DNA from: Cyanobacteriota bacterium
GTDB lineage: Bacteria > Cyanobacteriota > Cyanobacteriia > PCC-6307 > Cyanobiaceae
NCBI GenBank assembly: GCA_027620015.1
Contig: JAQCGH010000010.1
Coordinates: 1 to 52,087, forward strand
DNA: 52,087 nt
Direction of reading: 5' to 3'
Part shown: positions 33,130 to 42,820 of the stretch, piece after piece
Position numbering within the stretch: the stretch's first letter is position 1
Layout of the letters: each line of letters begins with the position of its first letter
Made by a program: the position numbers and the translations under genes
Notes under the pieces: model-generated
Seen by the model: the letters and a program-made list of their open reading frames with translations, nothing else
Databases searched by the model: none
What the model was told of the DNA's origin: nothing

Positions 33130-33470
33130 GCAGCTCGGTTACTACCAAGGCCAAAGGCATGGAGCAAAGCTTGGCGCCGGCGTGGCTGGCTTAGCTCTTG
33201 CTTGGGCATTAATAAGTGCTGACGCAACATTGCGTTGTCGCTGAGCAGCCGCTGTTGCTGGTCGAGCATCGGCTGCAATCGCTGCCGAAATTTGTCTTCA
33301 AATATGCCTGGTAGGTCTTCCAGCAAGGCCTGCATGGCCTGAAGCTCCTCCCGAGTTTTGACGAGTTCCTGTTCCAGCGCGCCTTGGCGCTCTTGCTGCT
33401 GGTGCCATAAAAAAACCGAAGTGACAGAAGGCTGCCAATTCGGTTCTGGTGTTACGGCTTCAAGCTCCAT
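33126..33470 (-). CDS. conserved coiled-coil protein, unknown
   Basis: A 114-residue soluble protein with a Glu/Gln/Leu-rich coiled coil over about residues 25-90 ([20 protein letters not shown] and onward) and a basic C-terminus. I do not recognise a function. Unusually, the bases directly before its ATG are CCTCCTCCT, which resembles the anti-Shine-Dalgarno end of 16S rRNA and cannot serve as a ribosome-binding site. It shares its stop CTAG with argG. Confidence 0.65.
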   Translation of the reverse strand: MELEAVTPEPNWQPSVTSVFLWHQQQERQGALEQELVKTREELQAMQALLEDLPGIFEDKFRQRLQPMLDQQQRLLSDNAMLRQHLLMPKQELSQPRRRQALLHAFGLGSNRAA

Positions 33471-33547
33471 AGGAGGAGGTTACAAGTGGGCCTGATTTTT
33501 TTCAAGCCAAGCATTTGTAAGTTCCGCAGCTATTTGGAGTCCCTAGA

Positions 33548-33910
33548 TCAGACCGTTGCTGGTTCCATGGGAGCGGCTTCGCTGCCGGCGCCGGGCAGGA
33601 CGCGTGGTGCGGGCATCGGGCCGTCTTGCTTGACGGTGAGATAGCGAATCACATCTTCGGAGAGACGCATGGCCCGCTCAAGCGGCCCTACCTGCTGGCC
33701 GTCGCCGTTGTGATTGAGCTGAACATATATGCCCTCGCGGTGCTTGGCGATCGAATAAGCCAGACGGCGCTTGCCGCGCATCTGGCAATCCAGCACTTCA
33801 CCACCTGATTCGGTGACCAGATCGCGGTACTTGGCGACATGGGTTTCCACCTCCTCTTCCGGAATATCCGGGCGAAGGATGTACATGGTCTCGTAATAGG
33901 GCTGCGTCAT
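33548..33910 (-). CDS. rpsF: 30S ribosomal protein S6
   Basis: Component of the small ribosomal subunit platform, pairing with S18. The 120-residue sequence shows [38 protein letters not shown] and [17 protein letters not shown], all typical of S6, and a short Pro/Ala-rich tail. rpsR and ssb, its frequent neighbours in other bacteria, are absent here. It lies in the same direction as the Tic20-like and aroE genes. Confidence 0.96.
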   Translation of the reverse strand: MTQPYYETMYILRPDIPEEEVETHVAKYRDLVTESGGEVLDCQMRGKRRLAYSIAKHREGIYVQLNHNGDGQQVGPLERAMRLSEDVIRYLTVKQDGPMPAPRVLPGAGSEAAPMEPATV

Positions 33911-33988
33911 GGTCGCTTCGGGGTTGTCGCCTCAGAAATTGGGGCAGCGGCCGGCGGGCTGATGCCTACCAGCGACGGATCAATCACC

Positions 33989-34450
33989 TTACAACTGCAT
34001 CCGAACGGCTTCTGAGATGCTGGGAATATCGGCTTCCTTACCCCGCAGGTTTTGCATAACTGCAAACAGCACCAGCACCAAAATCCCTATAAACACTGTG
34101 TTGCTGAGGGTTTTGCCAACGAAGTCCAAGGCGCCGAGCTGCAGCACCTGGAAGGCCAAACTCACCAGAACCACCACAATGTCGATCAGGATCGCTTGCA
34201 GCACGTTGAAGCGGATCACATAGGGCACCTTGTTGTTGCGCACTACCGCCAGGAACAGCACTAGGAACAGCACTAGCCCGCCAAAGGGCACCGCCTGCTC
34301 AAGTAGGGCGATTGGCAGGATTGGTACCCCAAGCCACTGCAATGCAGGGAACAGGCTGAAAAGCCCTCGACCGAATGAGAAGGCATCGCTCCAGGGGAGC
34401 AGATAGGCCAGGGCCGCCAGCAGCCGCTGCCAGATCGGGGGATCCTGCAT
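33989..34450 (-). CDS. Tic20-like membrane protein
   Basis: A 153-residue protein with four membrane helices, similar to the Tic20 component of the chloroplast inner-envelope import channel, which descends from cyanobacterial proteins of this kind. Typical parts are LAALAYLLPWSDAFSFG, VPYVIRFNVLQAILIDI and GILVLVLFAVMQNLRG. The role in cyanobacteria is unsettled. The ATG is preceded by a TATATAT run, with aroE ending 28 bp upstream. Confidence 0.85.
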   Translation of the reverse strand: MQDPPIWQRLLAALAYLLPWSDAFSFGRGLFSLFPALQWLGVPILPIALLEQAVPFGGLVLFLVLFLAVVRNNKVPYVIRFNVLQAILIDIVVVLVSLAFQVLQLGALDFVGKTLSNTVFIGILVLVLFAVMQNLRGKEADIPSISEAVRMQL

Positions 34451-34478
34451 ATATATAGAAACTTCCAGGGCTTTCAGG

Positions 34479-35375
34479 CTAGGTGCCCAGCTGGGCTAGG
34501 GCTGCAGCGCGCATCGCCTCAACCGGCACTTGTTCAAGCCCGCTCCAGCGACGCAAGGAGGCTGCCCCCTGCTGCACCAGCATTTCCAGGCCATCGAGGC
34601 CCCGGCAGCCCCGACGAGTCGCCTCCAGTAGCAGGGCTGTGGGTCTGGGTGTGTAAATCAGGTCGTAAACGGTGGCGCTGGGTTGCAGAGCTTCCAGTTC
34701 GCCGGGGCTGAGCGGGGATTGTCGGGCCGCATCTGGATTGCCGGCGGAAGCCATACCCACGGGCGTGGTGTTGACCACTAGGTCGGCCAGGGCCAGTTCC
34801 TCGGCAAGTGCCGTTCTGCCATCAGTCCATTCGAGTCCCCCCAGTTGGGGCGCCCAGCTGTGGCAGGTGGACAGCAGGGCTGCGAGGCGATCGGTGCTGC
34901 GGCCTGCCATTGAGATCGAGCTGCAGCCGAGTTCCACCAAAGCGGCCACCACCGCTCGGGCACTGCCGCCACATCCCAGAATCACTGCTCGCTGCCCCTG
35001 CCAGTTCTGTTCAGTGCTGCGAAGGGGCGCCAAGAAGCCCTCCACATCTGTGTTTTCTCCCAGCCAGCCCCCCTGTTGGTGCCGCACCAAGGTGTTCACC
35101 GCACCCACCCTTTGAGCCAGGGGTGAGAGGCTGCGGCATAGGCCAGCTACGGCCTGCTTGTGGGGCAGGGTCACGTTGAGACCGCGGCAATCAATGCCTT
35201 CCAGCCCCTTCACCACCACCGCCAACTGCTCGGAGCTGGTGGGCATTGCCAAGTACACCCAATTGAGCCCCAGCTTCTCTAGGGCTGCATTGTGCATTGC
35301 CGGCGATAGGGAGTGGCGCACAGGATCCCCGAGAACCCCAGCTAGGGCAGTGCTTCCGGAGATCATCTGGGGCAT
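34479..35375 (-). CDS. aroE: shikimate dehydrogenase
   Basis: NADPH-dependent reduction of 3-dehydroshikimate to shikimate. The substrate site has GDPVRHSLSPAMHNAAL, the catalytic lysine K73 in NVTLPHKQAV and aspartate D110 in LGENTDVEGF. The nucleotide-binding loop is LGCGGSARAVVAAL. Its 298 residues are slightly longer than E. coli AroE (272). It is divergent from dnaK across 112 bp. Confidence 0.95.
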   Translation of the reverse strand: MPQMISGSTALAGVLGDPVRHSLSPAMHNAALEKLGLNWVYLAMPTSSEQLAVVVKGLEGIDCRGLNVTLPHKQAVAGLCRSLSPLAQRVGAVNTLVRHQQGGWLGENTDVEGFLAPLRSTEQNWQGQRAVILGCGGSARAVVAALVELGCSSISMAGRSTDRLAALLSTCHSWAPQLGGLEWTDGRTALAEELALADLVVNTTPVGMASAGNPDAARQSPLSPGELEALQPSATVYDLIYTPRPTALLLEATRRGCRGLDGLEMLVQQGAASLRRWSGLEQVPVEAMRAAALAQLGT

Positions 35376-35471
35376 GAAGGTGGTCTAGGTGGCTGGACCT
35401 GTTCGGGAACCACCCCTCGCCTGGGAAGGCCCCAGCTGCTGAAGATGCTTCAAGTCAGTTCAATTCACCGT

Positions 35472-35477
35472 AAGGAG
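35472..35477 (+). promoter_or_regulatory. Shine-Dalgarno site of dnaK
   Basis: AAGGAG lies 10 bases before the dnaK ATG, at the long end of normal spacing. No CIRCE repeat is visible in the 112-bp region. Confidence 0.6.
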
Positions 35478-35487
35478 TTAGTAACCC

Positions 35488-37395
<1,908 letters not shown>

Positions 37396-37427
37396 TCAGA
37401 TTCATTGAATCCCCTTGAGTGATTTTT

Positions 37428-37453
37428 AGCCCCCCCGGAAGGGGGGGCTTTTT
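37428..37453 (+). terminator. rho-independent terminator of dnaK
   Basis: A 9-bp stem (AGCCCCCCC at 37428-37436 with GGGGGGGCT at 37441-37449) with GGAA loop runs into TTTTT, 32 bp after the dnaK stop. On the minus strand the stem is followed by A residues, so it acts only for dnaK, not pstS. It is the clearest terminator in the window. Confidence 0.92.
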
Positions 37454-37460
37454 GATGGGC

Positions 37461-38450
37461 TCAGGGGCCAATGCTGGCTAGAGCATTTTTTGCTTTGACT
37501 AAGACGGGAGCGGGCAGGGGGATGTAGCCCAGAGCCGAGGCCTGCTTTTGGGCTGCTTCGCTGAGGGCGTAGTTGAAGGTGCGCTGCAGGGTGGGAAGTT
37601 TGTCTGCATTGCCATTTTTGTAGAGCAGCACCCAGGTAAAAGTGACGATTGGATAGCCGGCTCTTGGATTGGGATCGCCGCCGGTGAGATCCTCCCCTAA
37701 GTTGACCGTAGCCAGTGCCTGACTGGCGTTGGCCGCATCAGGCAGGCTGAAGCTGCCGGTGCGATTGGCGATGGCCGCGGCCTGGAGGAGGCCTCGCACA
37801 TAGGCCGTTTCGACGTAGCCAATGCTGCCCTTGCTTTGCAGAAGGCTGGCGGACACGCCCTCATTGCCCTTAGCGCCTAATCCGGTGGGCCAGCTGATTG
37901 ACTTACCAACTCCGTGCTCTTTCTTCCATCTAGGGCTGAAGGCGGCTAATGAATTTGTGAAGTTGTAGGTGGTGCCGGAGCCGTCTGAGCGCACCACCAA
38001 CTGGATCGGCTGGTCGGCGCAGCCCAGCTGCTTGAAGTTCCTGATCTTGGCCTCGAAGACCTGCACCAGCTTCTCCTGGCTGAGCTTGAGCTTGCAGCCG
38101 GGCAGGTTGTAGGCCACGGCGATAGCGCCAGCGGTGAGGGGTAGTTGGACCACACCACGTTTGATTGCTGCAGCATCTTGGGCGTCCAGGGGTTGATCGC
38201 TGGCGGCGAAATCCACCGTGCCCGCTTGGAACTGACGCACTCCGGCGCCCGAGCCCACCGACTGGTAGTTGACCCGAATCTTTTCCTTGCTTTCCAGATC
38301 TGCAAACCAGCGTTGGTAAAGACCTGCTGGGAAACTGGCTCCGGAGGCTTGCAAGGACGGGCCTTTGCTGCAGCTGCTCAGGCTGATTAAGGCAGCCAAG
38401 CCGAGGGCGTTCCTCAAAAGGATGCAGGGGCCAAAGCGGCTGATGGCCAT
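37461..38450 (-). CDS. pstS: phosphate-binding periplasmic lipoprotein PstS
   Basis: Phosphate receptor of the high-affinity Pst transporter, 329 residues. The lipoprotein signal has the lipobox LSSC with cysteine 27, so it is likely membrane-tethered in the periplasm. SGASFPAGLYQRWFADL and VRSDGSGTTYNFTN are phosphate-site segments. No pstC, pstA or pstB lies nearby, so it is a stand-alone receptor gene, common in picocyanobacteria. A Pho-box-like repeat lies just upstream. Confidence 0.93.
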   Translation of the reverse strand: MAISRFGPCILLRNALGLAALISLSSCSKGPSLQASGASFPAGLYQRWFADLESKEKIRVNYQSVGSGAGVRQFQAGTVDFAASDQPLDAQDAAAIKRGVVQLPLTAGAIAVAYNLPGCKLKLSQEKLVQVFEAKIRNFKQLGCADQPIQLVVRSDGSGTTYNFTNSLAAFSPRWKKEHGVGKSISWPTGLGAKGNEGVSASLLQSKGSIGYVETAYVRGLLQAAAIANRTGSFSLPDAANASQALATVNLGEDLTGGDPNPRAGYPIVTFTWVLLYKNGNADKLPTLQRTFNYALSEAAQKQASALGYIPLPAPVLVKAKNALASIGP

Positions 38451-38481
38451 GGAGGTAGCTGGCGAAGGATGGCGCCCCGGC

Positions 38482-38500
38482 AGGTTAAGGCCTGATTAAA
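38482..38500 (-). promoter_or_regulatory. Pho-box-like tandem repeat upstream of pstS
   Basis: On the minus strand, CTTAACCT (38482-38489) matches the cyanobacterial Pho-box repeat exactly. A weaker copy, TTTAATCA (38493-38500), lies 3 bp further upstream, giving the expected 11-bp period. It stands 32 bp before the pstS ATG, suggesting control by PhoB/SphR under phosphate limitation. A known Pho box has three or more repeats; only two are visible. Confidence 0.4.
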
Positions 38501-38519
38501 AAGGTTTTTGCTGGCTGGC

Positions 38520-39623
38520 TTATCCGCCTTGCTCTAGTTGTTCGGCTACCCATTCCGCCGTCGCCGGAGCCAGCAGCACGCCATTTCGGTAGTGGCCGCT
38601 GGCTAACACCAATCCAGGCTCCAGCTGTTCGTGCAGTGGCGCTGGTCGGCCGATTGGATGGGGCCGATGGCCTCGCCACTGGCGCACCACTGTGGCTTGC
38701 TGCAGCCAGGCTGGTGCTGCACCACCAAGCTGTTGCAGTTTGGCGAGGGCAGCGGGATCGGCTTGATCGCCAGGCTCAAGGGTGGCCCCCAGCCAAAGTT
38801 TGCTGTAATCACGGGGAACCAGGTTGAGCCCTCGCCACACAACCGCCCCAGGCCAGGGGCTGGCGCTGATCCAGTTTGTGGGGAGTGGCAATTCCAGTTC
38901 CAGTGCCTGGCCCAGTACTGGCTCCATGGGCACCTGGTGGCCTATTTGCGCCAGCAGAGCGGTACTGGTTACCCCGGCGCTCAGCACCACAGCCTCCACC
39001 TTCAGATTCTTGCCGCTGAGAGTGTGCACGTTCCAGCCGCCGGGGCGTTGCTCGAGGCGCTCAGCACGATCGCAGCAGGCCTGCAATCCCAGCCGCAGGC
39101 CGTCCGCCAGGAGGGCTTCCAGGGCTGGGCCGGGATCAAGCTGCCCATCGGCCTGGGAATAGAGCCCGCCTAATGCTCCGATTGGCAGCGTGGGTGCCAG
39201 GGCATCAAGCCGGGGTTGATCCCAAAGCTCCAAGGCAAAGCCCTGCTGCCGCCGGCTAGTTACCAACTGGCGCTGGCGCTCTAGTTCCTCATGCGTGCTG
39301 GCCAGCAGCAGTAAGCCAGGTCGCCAGGGCAGCACCAAGCCCCGGGCTTGCAGCTGCTGACGCCATTTCCCCCAGAGTTCCAGGCTGCGTTGACGCAACC
39401 GCCAGGCCCGGCCGCTGTTGCGGTGAAATACCTGAGCCATCAACACTCCCAGGGCCGCTTCGCTGCCTGAACTGGGGTCGCGCTGGCCAGTTAGGCCAGG
39501 ATCAAGCAGCAAGACCCTGTGGCCGCGCTGCACAAGTAGCCAGGCGCAGGCGCGCCCCACCAAGCCGGCGCCGATTACAGCGATTGAAAGGCGCCTAACG
39601 GCTGATCCGACGGGTTGAGTCAG
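38520..39623 (-). CDS. FAD-dependent amine/glycine oxidase-like protein (ThiO-like)
   Basis: DAO-family flavoprotein of about 367 residues; the nearest known role is glycine oxidase ThiO in thiamine thiazole synthesis. The Rossmann motif is VIGAGLVGRACAWLL, and the C-terminus has GHRPHPIGRPAP and LASGHYRNGVLLAPATAEW. There is no ATG, GTG or TTG between the upstream in-frame stop (inside psbQ) and this motif. The first TTG, at 39563, would cut the motif in half. I therefore place the start at a CTG (39623), where the sequence continues TQPVGS. It follows psbQ closely. Confidence 0.75.
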   Translation of the reverse strand: MTQPVGSAVRRLSIAVIGAGLVGRACAWLLVQRGHRVLLLDPGLTGQRDPSSGSEAALGVLMAQVFHRNSGRAWRLRQRSLELWGKWRQQLQARGLVLPWRPGLLLLASTHEELERQRQLVTSRRQQGFALELWDQPRLDALAPTLPIGALGGLYSQADGQLDPGPALEALLADGLRLGLQACCDRAERLEQRPGGWNVHTLSGKNLKVEAVVLSAGVTSTALLAQIGHQVPMEPVLGQALELELPLPTNWISASPWPGAVVWRGLNLVPRDYSKLWLGATLEPGDQADPAALAKLQQLGGAAPAWLQQATVVRQWRGHRPHPIGRPAPLHEQLEPGLVLASGHYRNGVLLAPATAEWVAEQLEQGG

Positions 39624-39628
39624 CTGGA

Positions 39629-40153
39629 TCAGATCTGCTTGAGGTCTTCCTGCACTTGGGTTGGCAACACCTGGGCATAGAGACCAAAACCACTGGCCAC
39701 CTTGATGTAGCCCTTACGCAGCTTGTCGCCGTCTTGAAGGCGGGCCGCCTCATCAAGTTGGGCTAGGGCTGTTTTCAGGGAGTTGGCGCGCTTCTCGGCC
39801 TCGGGGCGGTCTGCGGGCAGCAGCCTTTGGTTGATGTAGCTCATTTCCCGGCCCACTTCCTGCATGGGGCCGTGGATCAAGTTTTTGGTGAATACCCAGT
39901 TGCGATCATTTACGAGAGCGGCCAACTCGGGCAGTCGGTTGCGGGCTGCAAGAAAGCCCTCTGCTTGGCGCTCGATCAGGGCCATGTCGTCTGGATTGAT
40001 GCTCGGCGGCTTCTTGCCCTGGCTACCGTCACATGCGCTAAGGCCGAGGCAGAGCACGGGGACCAGGCAGAGCACCAGCAACCGGCGCAGCTGCTGGCTG
40101 AAGGCAGGCCAGCTAAAGCCAGCAGGTAGTGCAGGAATCCGCGCAAAAGCCAT
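39629..40153 (-). CDS. psbQ: photosystem II protein PsbQ (CyanoQ)
   Basis: Lumenal lipoprotein that stabilises the oxygen-evolving side of photosystem II. The 174-residue precursor has a membrane-spanning signal (LLVLCLVPVLCLGLSAC) with lipobox cysteine 41. The mature part is a four-helix bundle, with LIHGPMQEVGREMSYINQRL and LAQLDEAARLQDGDKLRKGY. The start is the ATG at 40153; upstream in-frame residues are not signal-like. The stop is 5 bp before the proposed thiO-like start. Confidence 0.9.
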   Translation of the reverse strand: MAFARIPALPAGFSWPAFSQQLRRLLVLCLVPVLCLGLSACDGSQGKKPPSINPDDMALIERQAEGFLAARNRLPELAALVNDRNWVFTKNLIHGPMQEVGREMSYINQRLLPADRPEAEKRANSLKTALAQLDEAARLQDGDKLRKGYIKVASGFGLYAQVLPTQVQEDLKQI

Positions 40154-40287
40154 GAGCAGGTACCAACACCGTTTCGTGGGGGTGATTGTATCGGGGACAG
40201 ATAGCTCTTCCGGCCTGTCTGTTGCCCCTCGCAACCTGGATCTATTGCCGCCGAGGTGCTACGTCTGAACTGACATCGACCACGGCC

Positions 40288-41160
40288 ATGACTACCGCCA
40301 CCGCCATCCTGCAGATGATCTGCCCAGATCAACCAGGACTGGTGCGTGAATTGTCTGGCTGGGTGGCCGGCAACGGCGGCAACATCGTGCATGCCGATCA
40401 CCACAGCGATCAAGGCGCCGGACTGTTTTTGAGTCGAATCGAGTGGCAGCTTGAGGGTTTCGGGTTGCCGCGGGAGGCGATCTGTCCCACGGCCAGCGCC
40501 CTGGCGGAGCGCCTGGGCGGTCAGTACAAGGTGAACTTCTCAGATGTACGCCCGCCGGTGGCGATCTTCGTGAGCAAGCAGGACCATTGTTTGCTGGATT
40601 TGCTATGGCGCACGCGCACAGGCGAGTTGCCGATGCAGGTGCCTCTGGTGATCTCCAACCATCCCGACCTGGGCCCCATTGCCGAGGAATTTGGGGCCCG
40701 GTTTGCACACGTACCTATCTCAGGCGCAAATCGGGAGGAGGCTGAAGCAAAGCACCTCGCCCTTCTGGTGGACCACGGCATCGAGTTGGTGATCCTGGCC
40801 AAGTACATGCAGGTGCTTACGCCGGCCTTTTTGGAGCGCTTTGATCCACGGGATGCTTTCCACCGAGTGATCAATATCCACCACTCTTTTCTGCCGGCCT
40901 TTCAGGGGGCCCAGCCCTATCACCGAGCCTGGGAGCGGGGCGTGAAGTTGATCGGCGCCACAGGGCACTACGTCACCGATGAACTCGATGGTGGGCCGAT
41001 CATTGCCCAGTCCACCGTGCCGGTAGGCCACCGAGATGAAGTCGACGACCTGATTCGCCTCGGCCGCGACTGTGAACGTCTCGCTCTAGCTCGGGCTGTC
41101 CGCCTGCACCTCAGGCGCCAGGTGATGGTTTACCGGGGGCGAACAGCGGTGTTTGATTGA
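40288..41160 (+). CDS. purU: formyltetrahydrofolate deformylase
   Basis: Hydrolyses 10-formyl-tetrahydrofolate to formate and tetrahydrofolate, balancing one-carbon pools and supplying formate to PurT. The N-terminus is an ACT-like regulatory domain (MICPDQPGLVRELSGWV); the C-terminal formyltransferase fold has VISNHPDLG, NIHHSFLPAFQGAQPYHRA and HYVTDELDGGPIIAQ, which hold the catalytic Asn, His and Asp. The start at the ATG at 40288 gives 290 residues, the usual length; the frame is open upstream to 40186. Confidence 0.94.
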   Translation: MTTATAILQMICPDQPGLVRELSGWVAGNGGNIVHADHHSDQGAGLFLSRIEWQLEGFGLPREAICPTASALAERLGGQYKVNFSDVRPPVAIFVSKQDHCLLDLLWRTRTGELPMQVPLVISNHPDLGPIAEEFGARFAHVPISGANREEAEAKHLALLVDHGIELVILAKYMQVLTPAFLERFDPRDAFHRVINIHHSFLPAFQGAQPYHRAWERGVKLIGATGHYVTDELDGGPIIAQSTVPVGHRDEVDDLIRLGRDCERLALARAVRLHLRRQVMVYRGRTAVFD

Positions 41161-41163
41161 GGT

Positions 41164-42726
41164 TTAGAAAGCTTCGCCGAGCGCATCAAGCCGGTGTTTG
41201 GCGAGAGTCGCCGCGGGTAGCGGTCCCTCCAAGTGCGCCCAGGGCAGCACTCGCTCCGGGCTCCAGTTGGCATGGATCACTTCGTCCCAGGCTGGTGGGC
41301 TCTCGGGGCCTGAGGTCTGTTCACGCACTGCCCGATAGGCCTGCTTCCAACCCCCTAGGGTCTCGTGCTTGCCGCGCGCGGCAGCGATCACCGGCGCGAG
41401 GCGGCGGTCGCTGCGCGATAGCAAGGCCTGGATCACGCTCCAGCCATAGCTCTCGGGGCGCAGCTCAATGCCCTTGGGCTTGAGCCGCTTGGCCAGCAGC
41501 TTGAGCCGCTTGTCGGCTTCTGGCCGCACCCCCTGCCACTGAAACGGTGTGTGGGCCTTGGGCACGAAGCTGCTAACTCCCAAGGTGAGCCTCAGCCCGG
41601 GGGTTGCTTTTTTCAGAGCAAGAAGCAGGTCGGCGGTGGCTTCCACATCGGCGTCTTCTTCCGTAGGCAGGCCCACCATGCCGTAGAGCTTTAGGCCTGT
41701 GAGGCCGCCATCCTTGGCGTAGCGGGCCGCCGCATAGATCTCCTCGGTGGCCAGTTTCTTGTTCACCACTTCGCGCATGCGCTCGCTGCCGCTCTCGATC
41801 GCGATCGTGAGCGATTTGCTGCCCCGTTTGGCCAAGATTCGGCCTAGCTCGGCGTTCACGGTGGCGGCCCGCACCGAGCTGACGCTCACCCGAGTGCCTT
41901 CAAAGCGGTCCTGGTCCAGCCATGCCAGCAGGTCGGCAAATTGTGGGTGCTGGGTGACCGAAGCCCCCAGTAAACCCAGGCGCTGGGTGGCGACCAAACC
42001 CTTTTCCACCGCTGGGATCAGGCCGTCTTCCAGGCTTGGGGTGCGAAACGGCAGGGTTAGGTAGCTGGCCAGACAGAAGCGGCATAGCTCCGGGCAGCTG
42101 CGCGCCACCTCCACCATGTGGATCGAGGGCCAGGCCGCCTCCGGGGTGATCACCGCCGAATGGCTCAAGGTGTTGCCGCGCCAGGTCTGCTTGGCCACCG
42201 AGGCCGGGATACCTGCTTCTGTTGGCTCCACCGCGAGCAGATCGCCCTCGGGGCTGTAGCGGGGGGCATAGAGGCTGGGCACATACACGCCCGGCACCTG
42301 GGCTAGCTGGCGTAGCCGTTTGGCCCGCGGCGCATCGCGGTGTTCCTGGAGGGCATCGATGAAGGCTGGCAGCAACAGTTCGCCGTCGCCAAGCAGCACC
42401 GCATCAAAAAAAGGTGCCAGCGGTTCTGGGTTGGCTGTAAGCACAGGCCCGCCGCCAAAAACGATCGGGTCGCCGTCGCCGCGCTGGTGGGCCCAGATCG
42501 GGATGTGCTGCTGCTCCAGCAAATCCAGTAGCACCGGTCCATCTAGCTCCCAGCTAAGCGATAGGCCGAAGAGGTCGCAGTGACGGTGAGGTGGGTCACC
42601 CTGGTCGGTGAACAAGCGCCGCACATCTACATCGGCCCGTTGGGCCAGGGTGGCCCACACCACCTGGTAGCCCAGGCTGGTGATGCCCACCGTGTAGGTG
42701 CTGGGGAAGGCCAGCACAGCCCGCAA
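41164..42726 (-). CDS. radical SAM protein with B12-binding-like N-terminus
   Basis: About 520 residues. The N-terminal part looks like a cobalamin-binding-type Rossmann domain (STYTVGITSLGYQVVWATL, then DPIVFGGGPVLTANPEPL). The radical SAM 4Fe-4S motif is the CX3CX2C of ARSCPELCRFCLASY (C211, C215, C218). A TIM-barrel follows with TIAIESGSERMREVVNKKL and LKLYGMVGLPTEED. The substrate is unknown. The TTG at 42726 is the first canonical start after an in-frame stop, though the sequence before it (LLFEPVQPAAG) also looks coding. It ends 3 bp from the purU stop. Confidence 0.88.
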   Translation of the reverse strand: MRAVLAFPSTYTVGITSLGYQVVWATLAQRADVDVRRLFTDQGDPPHRHCDLFGLSLSWELDGPVLLDLLEQQHIPIWAHQRGDGDPIVFGGGPVLTANPEPLAPFFDAVLLGDGELLLPAFIDALQEHRDAPRAKRLRQLAQVPGVYVPSLYAPRYSPEGDLLAVEPTEAGIPASVAKQTWRGNTLSHSAVITPEAAWPSIHMVEVARSCPELCRFCLASYLTLPFRTPSLEDGLIPAVEKGLVATQRLGLLGASVTQHPQFADLLAWLDQDRFEGTRVSVSSVRAATVNAELGRILAKRGSKSLTIAIESGSERMREVVNKKLATEEIYAAARYAKDGGLTGLKLYGMVGLPTEEDADVEATADLLLALKKATPGLRLTLGVSSFVPKAHTPFQWQGVRPEADKRLKLLAKRLKPKGIELRPESYGWSVIQALLSRSDRRLAPVIAAARGKHETLGGWKQAYRAVREQTSGPESPPAWDEVIHANWSPERVLPWAHLEGPLPAATLAKHRLDALGEAF

Positions 42727-42820
42727 CGCGCCGGCTGCCGGCTGGACGGGCTCAAACAGCAGGGTTTCGTGGTTCAGATGAGACCCTGGACAGTGACATC
42801 TAGCGTCTCACCACGTCAGC

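Noticed and set aside
35376-35487. CIRCE (HrcA) operator before dnaK
   Set aside because: No TTAGCACTC-N9-GAGTGCTAA repeat is present; only a small TGAAG/CTTCA stem is seen.
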